The translations under genes and the position numbers were made by a program. DNA of 64,000 nt from Blastocladiella emersonii ATCC 22665 (taxonomy: Eukaryota; Blastocladiomycota; Blastocladiomycetes; Blastocladiales; Blastocladiaceae), in the NCBI GenBank assembly GCA_025594325.1, contig JANHCV010000002.1, positions 1,426,001 through 1,490,000 on the forward strand, read 5' to 3'. The notes beneath the pieces were generated by a model. That model saw only the letters and a program-made list of their open reading frames with translations. It did no database searches and had not been told where the DNA came from. Below, piece after piece: positions 42,659 to 52,800 of this stretch. Every line of letters starts with the position of its first letter. Position 1 is the stretch's first letter.

Positions 42659-43492
42659 ATGACCTTCGGCCCGATCTTCGTCCCGTCCTTCCAGTCTCAG
42701 TCGCAGTCGCAGTTCCAGAACCAGTGGGGCGGCAACGGCGCTCAGCAGCAGTCCCAGTCGCAGTCGCAGACCCAGTTTGGCGGCAACGGCTCGCAGTCGC
42801 AGTCCCAGTCGCAGACCCAGTTCGGCAACGGCGGAAATCAGTCCCAGTCGCAGTCGCAGTCGCAGTTCCAGGGCCACAACTCGGTCGATCCCGCACAGCA
42901 GAACCAGTCGCAGTCGCAGACCCAGTTCGGCAACGGCGGTACCCAGTCGCAGTCGCAGTGGCAGTCGCAGAACAGCGGCAATGGCGCGCAGAACCAGTCG
43001 CAGTCGCAGACCCAGTTTGGTGACCATGGCGCTCAGTCGCAGTCGCAGTGGCAGGGCCAGTGGGGCGGCAACGGTGCCCAGAACCAGTCCCAGTCGCAGT
43101 CGCAGTTCGGCGACGGCGGTGCTCAGTCGCAGTGGCAGGGGCAGTGGGGCGGGAACAACTCGGGCGACGCGGCGCAGCAGCAGTCGCAGTCGCAGACCCA
43201 GTTTGGCGATCACGGCGCGCAGTCGCAGGCCCAGTCGCAGTGGCAGCAGAACCACGGCGGCGACGCGTTCCAGGCCCAGAACCAGTGGCAGCAGCAGGGC
43301 CAGTGGGGCAACCACAGCTCGACCGACGACGGCGGCTCGCTCATCGTTGGCGGCGATCCGGCGACCTGGGGTCCGTCGCCCATGGACGGCGGCGGCAACG
43401 GCGACTTCCACCACCTCCTCCCGACCCCGCACCACGGCGACGTCGGCGGCGACGTCATGACGCTCCTCCCCGTCCACCACAACCTCATGTGA
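42659..43492 (+). CDS. Gln/Ser-rich repeat protein (prion-like composition)
   Basis: Open frame of 277 residues from the ATG at 42659 (MTFGPIFVPSFQSQSQSQ). Residues about 12-225 are repeats of QSQSQSQ and QTQFG with NGG, GGNGAQ or WGGN between them. The units vary from about 14 to 25 residues and Trp or Phe is spaced regularly. The last 45 residues are Gly/Asp/His-rich and not repetitive (DPATWGPSPMDGGGNGDFHH). There is no signal peptide and no known domain. Composition resembles yeast-prion or phase-separating domains; a structural or aggregation role is inference. The DNA is a CAG/TCG minisatellite, so length is probably variable between strains. Confidence 0.65.
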   Translation: MTFGPIFVPSFQSQSQSQFQNQWGGNGAQQQSQSQSQTQFGGNGSQSQSQSQTQFGNGGNQSQSQSQSQFQGHNSVDPAQQNQSQSQTQFGNGGTQSQSQWQSQNSGNGAQNQSQSQTQFGDHGAQSQSQWQGQWGGNGAQNQSQSQSQFGDGGAQSQWQGQWGGNNSGDAAQQQSQSQTQFGDHGAQSQAQSQWQQNHGGDAFQAQNQWQQQGQWGNHSSTDDGGSLIVGGDPATWGPSPMDGGGNGDFHHLLPTPHHGDVGGDVMTLLPVHHNLM

Positions 43493-44004
43493 GGGCGGCG
43501 TTGCGTTCGCCAACTCGCCACCCTCAAGCACATTCCCCAAGGTCTTGGACGCTCCGAACGCGAGGATCGACCGTGTAAATACTTTGTCATGTTACCCAGC
43601 AATCAATATCACATCTTTCGTTTTGTCAGTTTCATGGTGTCGTGGAGGATGGGGAGAGCGAGGACGCGCTGCGGCGCCTCGACGCGCTTTGAGCTGCGCT
43701 TCTCCGCCACTCGTTGACCGACCCGTCTACGACTTCCTGGATTTTGACGATGACACCTCATGCAACTTGCTTATCCATGACGCATAAACCCGTCATCGTT
43801 GTTGCACGGACCGTTTCAGTGCCTCGGCGCGAGTCGGGCCACGACAGCGACGCGACGCACTCGATCCGCTTGCGTCAGTCGAGGACCGTTTCGCCGACTC
43901 TTGAGGAACTCCGGCTCATACCCGATAGTCCTGTCTTCGGCCTATGGACTCGCCATCGACGAACTCGGGCGCCCCTGGATGGCAGCTGGACGCGGGCTCG
44001 TCGC
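43493..44004. other. Intergenic part of the spacer
   Basis: About 510 bp between the Gln/Ser gene and the 3' end of a minus-strand membrane-protein candidate. No gene or repeat seen. Confidence 0.4.
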
Positions 44005-44681
44005 CTATGAGCTCGTAGCACTCTGCACGGCGCTCGATGTGATCCAGGAGGAGCGATCCAGGGGGACTTTGTCGTCAATGAGCGTACGAGAGCCGCGCGT
44101 CAGCATGAACATGCACTTGCAGCGCACTTGGACGTGGCCCGCGATGAGAACGGACAGGCTCTCGCGAACAATGACAACGGCCTTCTCCATGAGGTCGGCC
44201 GTGAAGGCGAGCGCGTCATCGACGAGTCCAACGCTGATGATGCCCGAGTCGGCGCTAAGGGTGACTGCCGAGGTGCACAGGCCGTACAACGTGGCCGTGA
44301 TCCTGGCGGTCGCGATCAGCGTCCGGAACGAAACGATGAGAATCAGGCCGAGGAACAGCAGCCCGAAACTGGAGAATCCTCGACTACGGCTATCACGACC
44401 GTCGCGATCATCACCATGATGCCGAACGAGTTGGCCACGTACGCGAGTAAAATGAGGTTCTGGATCGCCGTCAGCAAACACGTACTGACGACCAGCCGTG
44501 TCGATCTCCCATTTGAGCCAAGTTGCTGAGTCCGATCCAGATCGACGAAGTGATGATGTTGGGAACACACGAAAGAAATCAAATTTTCGAACAAGAGAAA
44601 CACAAACAAACGGTACTCTATGAGAGAATAGGCAAGGATGAGGGGTATCACGAAAGCAAAACACGGAAACTCAGAAACCAT
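44005..44681 (-). CDS. Putative multi-helix membrane protein, two exons
   Basis: Tentative model of 200 residues. Exon 44681-44443 starts at an ATG and exon 44368-44005 ends in TAG; the intervening 74-nt intron begins GTACGT, ends CAG and keeps phase. Hydrophobic stretches are CFAFVIPLILAYSLIEY and FLLFENLISFVC in exon 1, then a long one across the splice joint (LTAIQNLILLA joined to FGLLFLGLILIVSF), and weaker ones later. It overlaps the last codons of the frame upstream on the same strand (45373-44671) in another phase, so the two might be parts of one transcript. Not recognised. Confidence 0.4.
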
Positions 44682-45373
44682 CAACGGCGGCCACGGCGGA
44701 CTGCAGGACAACGGGCGCTGAGGAACTGGGGAGAACCTTGACGCCAAAATTGGTCGAGCACGGCTCGGAAGTCGCAGCAGACACCTTGACGGTACTGGAT
44801 GCACCGCCCAGTAGGTTGCTGAACTGAGCCTTGATTGACAACCAACGGGAGCTCGAAGCCGACTCGACCAGCGTCTGATCTGACCCGAACTCGGCCGGGA
44901 GCTTGACGAGTTTTGAGTCAATGGCTATGGACTTGGCCACCGCCGCCACCTTTGCCTCGGGGTTCACCGCGGCCGCCGACGCACTGCCACGGTGGCCGGC
45001 ACGGCGGCGAACTCAGCGCAAAACTTTGCCAGCGGTGCTGCGCTTCTTCTCGGCCTTGGCGGGAGCGGTGGGGGCGTGAGTCGCAGCCGTCAACCCAAAA
45101 GTGGTGGAGAACTCAGTTGACACGGTGCCCGCGGAGTCGGGGCACGTTGAGGTCTCCTTGGTCTTGATCAGCGCCGTAGCAGCGGCCTGGGTAGTCGGGA
45201 CGGCGGCAGGTGTAACAGCAGTCACGGCGGCGGGCTCAAAGGCAGCGCGCAGGGTCAAAACATGCACCCCGGCGAGCGCATTGAGCACCGCCGCCGCCGT
45301 CACAGCGCACGCCGGAACCGACTTGGTCTTGTTGTCGCCCTGCGCGAGCTGGTTCTTGTCGTTGCCAAAGTGG
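44671..45373 (-). pseudogene. Candidate displaced 3' part of the split gene, in the spacer
   Basis: The frame enters from the right element's CTAG end and reads VHFGNDKNQLAQGDNKTKSV, then a long Ala/Thr/Val-rich stretch (NALAGVHVLTLRAAFEP, STEFSTTFGLTAATHAP). It reaches a TGA at 45015-45013, then continues in the same frame as VNPEAKVAAVAKSIAIDSKL to a stop at 44671. It has no start of its own outside the element, so it looks like a truncated gene whose 5' end is elsewhere. The best candidate is 38002-38251. Whether the internal TGA is the real end or a later lesion is unclear. Confidence 0.5.
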
Positions 45374-45467
45374 ACTAGGTGTGTGTGCTGCGCACACACT
45401 TGGGTCTCAGCTGTAGCTTTACTTGGCTTCTTGAGACTGTTTCAGTTGGTGAAAGTGAAGTAGTTTA

Positions 45468-45680
45468 TCAATTCTCAATCCTGCTCAGCAGGGACAGTCG
45501 CTCCATGTCCTTCGCCACGTGCTGTAATGCCTTCTGCACAAGAACCCAACTGTTGAACCAGATGATGAGGATGTCCTTGGTCCTGCGCGCTTGAGAGAGG
45601 ACCATGTACGGGTACTGGGCAGGAAAACGATGCGGGAGCTTGGGGTCGCCAAAGTCAGCAATGACCTTGTTCAGGGTCAT
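45468..45680 (-). pseudogene. Pif1-type helicase remnant, right copy
   Basis: Only the C-terminal end remains: MTLNKVIADFGDPKLPHRFPA to SLLSRIEN. Compared with the left copy it carries several amino-acid changes (for example two Arg to Trp and one Glu to Lys) explained by CpG transitions. Confidence 0.7.
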
Positions 45681-45895
45681 CGTTGTGAGAACACGAACGC
45701 AAGCGCCAACGTGACGCGTCACGCAACGCGTCTTTGAAACGCGTTCTCAGAGTTCAGGGGTAAACTCTTTGAGCTCGCCAGTCAACGAGCACCTCACAAA
45801 TTCGAGTAGTAACCAGTTGGAAGAAAAAGAGTTTGGAATATATCAGACAGCAGAAGTATTTTTCGAAAGAAACGAAGGAAGGAACAGGATCAGGA

Positions 45896-47427
45896 TCAGG
45901 CCAAGCGGTCCTTGCCCTTGCCCTTGGCGGGACCGCGACGCGCGCGCTTGGTTGGCGAGGCCGGCGGGGTCGCTGAGTCGTCGTCGTCAGCCTCGTCGTC
46001 ATCTTGGGCGGCAGGGACGGCAGCGCCGGACTTGCCCTTGACGGCCGACGTGCGGGTACGCTTGGTGGGCGAGGCTGGCGGGGTCTTGACCGTCTTGTTC
46101 TTGTCGCGGCCCTTGGCCTTGGTGGCCATCTTGCGTGCGCGGCTTGACAATGACAACGGGCCCAACTCGCACTTGCTCTCCTCCTCGTCGGCGTCGACCT
46201 CCTCATCAGCCTCCGAGTTGACGACGATCTTGGTGATGTTCTTGTTCTTGGTCACGGCGGACAACAACGCGGGAACCACGGTCATGTCGGACTCGCTGCC
46301 GACGTCATCCCACTCCTGCAGGTTGATGTCAAGCTCCTGGACGACAGCTGACGCCGCGGGTCCTGACGGCGTCGTGGCGCTGCCAGACGTGGTGCTGCCC
46401 AACGTGGTGCCGCCCGACGGCGCGTTGATGGACGCCGAGGTGGAAGTTGGCGAGCGGGTGGTGCACGCGGCCATGAGCGGGACGAGCGCAGCGGGCGCGG
46501 CCGCAGCGCCGGGAACCATCTTGGCGGGCAACGAGGGACTGGCCGTGAACATGGGCGGACCGTTGGGGCCCTGCAAAGGAGGCGGAGCCGTCGCAGTGGC
46601 GACCGACCGCATCTCGGTGATGAAGAAGGCGACGGACAAGGACATGGTGAAGTGGTCATTGTTAGCCGCACCCTCGAAGCCACAGAACAGCGGGCCAGAG
46701 ACGAGCATGGTCTTGCCCATCACCCACAGGCCCTTACTGCCATGCACACTGCACATCGATTCGTGAGTGAGAAGATTCGCAGAAGAGTCGAACAGCGGAT
46801 CAGGACGTACCGGTTGGTCGGGATCACACAGCTCATGGACCACGTGGTTGCGCGGGGAGCAGGCTGGCCGCGGTGCGTCGGGTTGAGGAACTGCGACGTG
46901 CCGTTCATGACGGTCATGGGCTGGGCCAGTTCAAGCGTGGGTTGGCACATGGCGAACGTCTTGCCGCCGCCTAGAAGTGGGAGATGTGTGTGAGCGCGGT
47001 GAGGGAACAAATCGATGAGGACGACCAAACCAAAGGTGAACAGGCCGCTGATGATTGCGGGGTCGGGGTAGCAGATGGCGGGGTCGAGTTGACCGAGCAG
47101 GCTGGAAGCGATCAGGTAGAACACGAGCGTCTTGGGGGCGTCAAAGGTTGGAGCCATCACGGACGGGCACACGTCAATCTTGATGAAGCCGTCGGCCTTG
47201 TACGAGTTGCCGACGAGCAGGCTGCCGCGGTACGCGACGGCCGTGGCCTGCAGCAAGCCGAGCGGATCGGTTGAGGCGTTGGCGTTGATGAGGGGAACAC
47301 CAGGCGAGTAGCGGACGGGGATCTCGTTGTTGAAGAAGAGGAAGGGGCTTGACGGCGGAGACGGAAGCTTGGAGAGAACCGTGAAGCGCGACGAGCAGCG
47401 CAGCGAGAACGTGGGAGAGAAGTTCAT
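45896..47427 (-). CDS. Element-borne protein of unknown function, right copy
   Basis: Same three-exon, 469-residue model as the left copy. Exons are 47427-47031, 46970-46811 and 46748-45896. The one difference I noticed in the predicted protein is a Leu/Ser change in the MNGT.QFLNPTH segment. Both copies keep open frames and splice signals, so recent duplication, gene conversion or selection is keeping them alike. Confidence 0.65.
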
Positions 47428-47998
47428 GGTGTTGCGAGTGGTGGAGGAGAGCAAGGACTGTCAGCGGCGGCCCGCGCGCCTTTATATGTGGCCGCATGGC
47501 GGCCAGGCAGACGCCGGATCGCGAAGTATTAAGCGCTGCATGGGGTAGGAGTGGCGGGTAAAGAGCTGGTCAGCACAGGAGGTCTCAAAGAGCGTCGACG
47601 AGCAGCGGCAAGCGCGAGCGAGCGGGCGTGGAGTGGGAGAGCTTCCGAGGGCGCGAAAATGCAGCCAGACAGGATTGATGTCAGGTCACGTGATGCTGAA
47701 CAGTCAGTTTCGAGCGAGGTCCGTCTCGTCGCGCCTGCGCACGGGAACCGCTGCACAGGACCTCGCTCCCCTCGAAGTGAACAGCCTCGAACTGTTGGGG
47801 ACTAGGCAAAGCACAGTCCAGATTTACGTTGCAGGGGTCGGAATGAAGTGAAAGCGAAAAACAACGGAACTCGTCGCGCGACGAAAATCGAAAACGGTCA
47901 CTGAGCCACTCATGTGACCACAAGAGCAAGGTTGATGTGCCTGATAGGTTTCAATTGCTCCCACAGAAACTCAGCTTCGCTAAAGCTACAGCTGAGAA

Positions 47999-48813
47999 AT
48001 AATCGCGGGAACACCACTAAAATTGCTCATTCGACATATCCGAGTCGCATATACAATTTCAGCCGGGTCGGTTATGTGACTCGATTCAAGAAGCTAAGTC
48101 TGAGGGGCCGATTTCGTCCGAACGACCAAAACCGAAAGTTTTTTTCAACTTTGCACGGTCGGACAACTTCTCGGCACCCCGACACTCCGACTCGGAGACT
48201 TTTGTATATTCGGGGTCCCTGAAGCTCTCTGATCACGACCCTATGCTCAGAAAAAATTTTCGGGTGTACTTTGAATTTAGACAGCTAAGTCGTGTCACGT
48301 GGGATGATGTCAGGCTGGCGGAGCTACGCGTCGATCACGTCCGCGTGACCCGAAGCACACGTCGAGCCGAGCCGCTGATCTTCGCTGCTTGGCAGAAACA
48401 CCACACCCGTTCATTGATCATCGCTCTCCGGTTTCTAATTATTCCTTCACCCAGGGCTTGTACTCCAGAAGCGACTGTTGCACACGCCCACGAGAACGGC
48501 ACTCCGCCCCGCTTCTCCTCGTCTACCCGGCCACCGATTCAAAGTCCTATCGATAATGTTGCGGCTCTCGGTCGATACAACTTTGACGATTGTCGGCACG
48601 ATACGCTGGGCGCTCAGCCCGCGGACGAAGTGCCGCACGCTCTGAACAGTAGTTGCTCCGAGTAGGAGGCCTCGAACAACGCACACCGACTGACTCGGTC
48701 ATACGGGAAGCACGTTGTTGAGTTAGTTAGCGCGTTTTTGTGCAGGTTGCAGTCGCGGTCGTGGCTTTTGATGGGACAATGATGCGGAAGTGGCAGATGC
48801 ATTGATGCCTGCG
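47999..48813. other. Flank of the right element; no gene supported
   Basis: About 800 bp. The first 250 bp are clearly more A+T-rich than the surroundings, including an A/T run near 48250, and may be old transposon sequence. A frame at 48243-48665 has no domain, no codon pattern like its neighbours and no start context, so I do not call it. Confidence 0.4.
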
Positions 48814-49500
48814 TTAATCCTCGTCGCCGTTTCGCGCCACGGTGGCCTTGAGCTGGTTGACCAACCGGTTGGTTTGAGCTGTCGCTGCGCGTGTCTGGTC
48901 CTCCGTGAAAACGCGAGTAGCCGCGGTACGCAGATCGCATGACGCAGCCTCAGCTTCGCCTGCGTGGCTCGGGGCAAAGTTGAATGCCCGGTGCCTCTTC
49001 ACCTAGAAGCTGGCGAAGTCTTCTTCGAAGCCGCCCATGAGCTCGTAGAGCTTCGACCCAGAAGGTTCCGAACTGGCAAACGAGGACATGGACTCGATGC
49101 CCGACGTGCTCGTCGTTGAGGAGCCCAACCAATCATCTTCGCCGTCCTGCTGGTTGATGTTGACGTTGAGCTCGTACCGATCGCCGTTGTGACTGTGCTA
49201 TCTGCGGGTTGTAATGCAACGGGACGGCATTGATGACGCCATGTGCTGGATCTGGAGCTGCACGAGCATGATCTTCTGACTCGTCTCGAACGAGGACCTT
49301 GTCGTTTGAGTAGTCGACACCCTGCTCGGCCTCAAACTTGCTGAAGATGAGGTGCTGCCGTGCCCGCGTTTCATGATGGTGGCGCAGCGCGTCGACTTGA
49401 AACCCGACGCGAGTTGCTTGCCGCGGGATCTGTTCGCGCAGCTGATCGGTGAGGGAGCGTACCGCACCGCACCGCACCGCACCGCACCGCACCGCATTGC
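48814..49500 (-). CDS. Possible multi-exon gene, unrecognised
   Basis: Minus-strand pieces look coding but I cannot join them with confidence. The clearest is a last exon at 49001-48814 after a TAG acceptor. It begins VKRHRAFNFAPSHAGEAEAA, contains a heptad-like segment (TRAATAQTNRLVNQLKATV) and ends NGDED. Upstream, 49145-49005 reads SGIESMSSFASSEPSGSKLYEL and ends EEDFASF. Further up, around 49330-49250, LIFSKFEAEQGVDYSNDKVL is plausible. It might be a small acidic coiled-coil protein; function unknown. Confidence 0.3.
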
Positions 49501-49505
49501 ACCGC
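49461..49505. repeat. ACCGC pentanucleotide microsatellite
   Basis: About seven perfect ACCGC units, then one interrupted by ATTGC, then another. It lies between the uncertain minus-strand gene and the promoter of the large secreted protein. Confidence 0.9.
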
Positions 49506-49723
49506 ACGACGAGCTACAGCAGCCCTGCTAAAATCGCCCGATCAAAAGCTCGGCGCAGCCGCGCCGCGGGTTTACGCGCACGTGGGCGGGCGCACCTGAG
49601 TGGCGCGTGTGCGCGCGCGTTCCCACGGTGGTCCGGGTCCCACGGTCCAGACCGTTCCAGACCTCGCAACCCCTGCTTTCCCGCCGCGCGCTCGATTCGA
49701 GCAACGCTCGAATGCTGGCCGAG

Positions 49724-49729
49724 TATAAA
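49724..49729 (+). promoter_or_regulatory. TATA box of the secreted Cys-rich protein gene
   Basis: TATAAA lies 86 bp before the ATG at 49810, inside GAGTATAAAGCGG. Good spacing and no other start nearby. Confidence 0.65.
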
Positions 49730-49809
49730 GCGGATCCGACGCCCGCCGCCCTCCCTCCTCAATCGCTTGCGCGACCCGGCTGGCCGGGACCCCCACATCA
49801 GTAGCAACC

Positions 49810-52800
49810 ATGAAGCAACCTGCCGGTCGTCGACCCGCCCGCAGGGCGCTTGCCCTCGCCGTCGCGGCCGCGTTCGTCGCCGCCCTCCTCGTCACCTCGC
49901 CCGTCCACGCGACCGCGACTGCGCCCGAGACGGGCACGCCCACGACCGCGGCTGGCGCGGCTGAGCCGACCGAGCGCCAGCGTCGCAACCCCGCTCCTGG
50001 TACGATCGACTTGCGGGACAGCTCGAGCCGTCGAAACTGACGCTGGTCGCCTCGTACTGGTAGCACCCGCGCCCGGCGACGTCGTTGCGACACCGGCGTG
50101 CACCCAGGTCAACTACCGGTTCGCCGATACCACCTCGGTCGAGCCGTGCACGACCCGCTTGTGCGTCACGTACAGCGTCGGCGGGAACCGCGCCGTGACG
50201 GGCCTCAACTTCCCCGTCTCGACGGTCGGGCTCGTCTCGATCGCGTCCGACTTCACGTACACGCGCGCCGGCGGTGCCGCCACCTCGACCCGCATGACCG
50301 CCGCCTTCACCGGAGCGACGGGCACCCTCACCATGACCCACCCCACCGTCAGCGTCTCCAACGCACTCACGGCGTTCACGTACTGTTTTACGGCCCGCGC
50401 CGGGCCCATGCCCCTCTCGGTCGGACCCAACATCTACCCCGTCATCGATGGCTCGACGTACGCCTCCATCTTTCTTCGCTGTCACTCCGTTCCGATCGCT
50501 CACTTCTTCACTTCCCCTCCCGCCTGTAGCTGCTCGCTTGCCGCTGCAACCCCCATCATCGGCGGTTTCGGCTGTAACGCCGACTGCTACATCTACCCTC
50601 CGCCGCCCAACTTTGACTGCCCCGCCGCCTGCGCCACCATCTCGGGCACCACCACCACCTCGCCCGGCTTCACGGCCACGGCCACGCGCACCCTCACCAC
50701 GCTGCAGGCCCAGCTGGGGATCGGCACCTCCTGCCCGCCCAAGACCACCACCTGTCCCTGCGCGCCGATCCCCTGCGTCACGGGCGTCACCGTCCAGTCC
50801 ACGACCACCGACATCGCGTGCTCGACGACCCAGGGCCCCGTCACCACAAAGACGCTCAAGACGTTCGCCACCGTTGTCACGTCAGCCCGTTTCGGCGGTA
50901 CCTGCTCGCTCGGCGCTACGACCACCAACTTCGAGACCAAGTCCTGCCCGCCGCTGCCCACCAACTGCGTCCCGAACACCGCCATCCCGCCCGTCTTCGA
51001 CTGCTCCTCGGCGTGCCGCGCGACCACCGCCTCGAACCCGACCCTCACCTCGTCCTACCCGTACACGGCCACCCCCGCCGCCAACGGCGGCAGCGCCTGC
51101 ACATCGGCCACCTCGGCCTGCGCGTGCTCCAAGACCGACTGCGTCCAGGGCCCCGTCACGTCGCGCACCGACCCGATTGGCGCAACGTACGACTGCGCCA
51201 CCGTCACGGCTACCACCTCGTTCGTGTACGGTGCCGTGTACAGCACCACGCCCGTCCTCACGTCGCCCGCGCACGGCGGCTCCGTGTGCCCCGCCACCAC
51301 GGTCGCCACCTCGACGCTCTCGGCCTCGTGCGCGCCCGTCGACTGCGTCGTTGCCACGGTCACCCCGCTGGCGGACCGGTGCTCGACTGCGTGCTCGGCC
51401 CTCATCACCCCGCCGCCCGGCCCGCCCGCCGAGAACCGCGTCCCGCGCACCCTCACCCTCACGTTCCCCGCCGACACCACCCCGACGCCCGCCGCCCGCG
51501 GCGGGTCCGCGTGCCCGACCCTGACGGCGACCTGCGTCGCGCCGTGTGCGCCCTACAACTGCGTCCTCGGCGCGGACGCCGCGACCGAGGTGATTGGCCA
51601 GGAGGACTTCAGCTGCGCCACGGTCGAGGCCCCCGCCCCCGTCGAGACCACGTACCTCACGCGCCGCACCACCAGCGCCATCCTCACATCGGCCCATTTC
51701 GGCGGCACCTGCTCGCCGGTCGCCGAGACCATGTACTCGACCTCGTGCGGCGCCGTCGACTGCACCCCGAGCGTCACGCCGACTCCGACCACGGCGTGCG
51801 CCGACGCGTGCGCGGCCGACGAGATCGTGGTTGCCGACAACGCGTCGCCCTACACGGCCACGCTCACAGTCAACTACCTGCCCCTCACGGCCGCCAACCG
51901 CGGCGGCGCCGCGTGCACGCCCGCCACGATTCCGTGCGACTCGGCGTGCTCGGCGGTTGACTGCACGCTGGGCGCGGCCACCGCGTCCGAGACGTTCGGT
52001 CCCGCCACGTACGACTGCCAGGACTCGGACCTGGCAACGTCGACCACATTCCGCGAGATCCGCAGCACCTACGCCATCGCCCGCTCGGCGCGCTACGGCG
52101 GCCGCGAGTGCACCACGGTCTCCAAGTTCCCGACCGCCACCGTGTGCCCGCCCGTCGACTGCACGCCCGAGGCCACGCCGACCAATGAGCTGATCCCCGA
52201 CGCCGAGTGCTCGGCCGCGTGCGAGGCCCACGCCACCGCCTACAACGACAACCTCGGCTTCACGCCGACGCTGTCCAAGTCGTACCCGAACACGGTCCGC
52301 GCGGCCGTCCGCGGCGGCAGCACCTGCCCGCTCGCGACGCGCACCTGCCCCGCGTGCGCTCCGACCAACTGCGTGGTGGACCCGACGAGTGTTGTCGACG
52401 TGCAGGCCACGGGTCCCGCCGATTTTGATTGCGCGACCGTGGTCGCGACCGCCCCCGTCGAGACCACGTACCGCACCGCGACGACCACCTTCGCCACGGC
52501 CCCGCCGCGGTTTGGGGGTTCGACGTGCTCTGACCACACGACCATCGTCAAGTCGTCGACCACCTGCTCGGCCGTCGACTGCGTCGGCTCGTACCCGACG
52601 GACCTCGCCGAGCGGTGCGCCGCGCGCTGCGTTGCGGACAACGCGCAGGAGGCCAACTACCAGCCCACGCTCACGCTCCCGTACGACGTGACACTCACGC
52701 CGGCCAACCGCGGCGGCGTCGCATGCCCGACCTCGACCCACTACTGCCCGCAGTGCAACGCCGTCGACTGCGTCCTCGGCGCCGCCACGGCCTCGGCCAC

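Larger units (their letters stand above)
45375..47998 (-). mobile_element. Helitron-like element, right copy, inverted (2.62 kb)
   Basis: Mirror image of the left copy. Positions pair as x + y = 86250 over about 2.25 kb without a gap, apart from one extra C near 47940. It has the same ends: TCTCAGCTGTAGCTTTA at 47998, its inverse at 45405-45421, then the hairpin and CTAG at 45375. It lacks 668 bp corresponding to 40569-41236 of the left copy, that is, most of the helicase fragment. A T flanks both sides. The 5' two thirds are nearly identical to the left copy; the 3' end differs mostly by C-to-T or G-to-A changes at CpG. Confidence 0.65.

Noticed and set aside
48243-48665. 140-codon plus-strand frame near the right element
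   Set aside because: No start context, no domain, and composition unlike the genes here; the surrounding sequence is A+T-rich and probably decayed.
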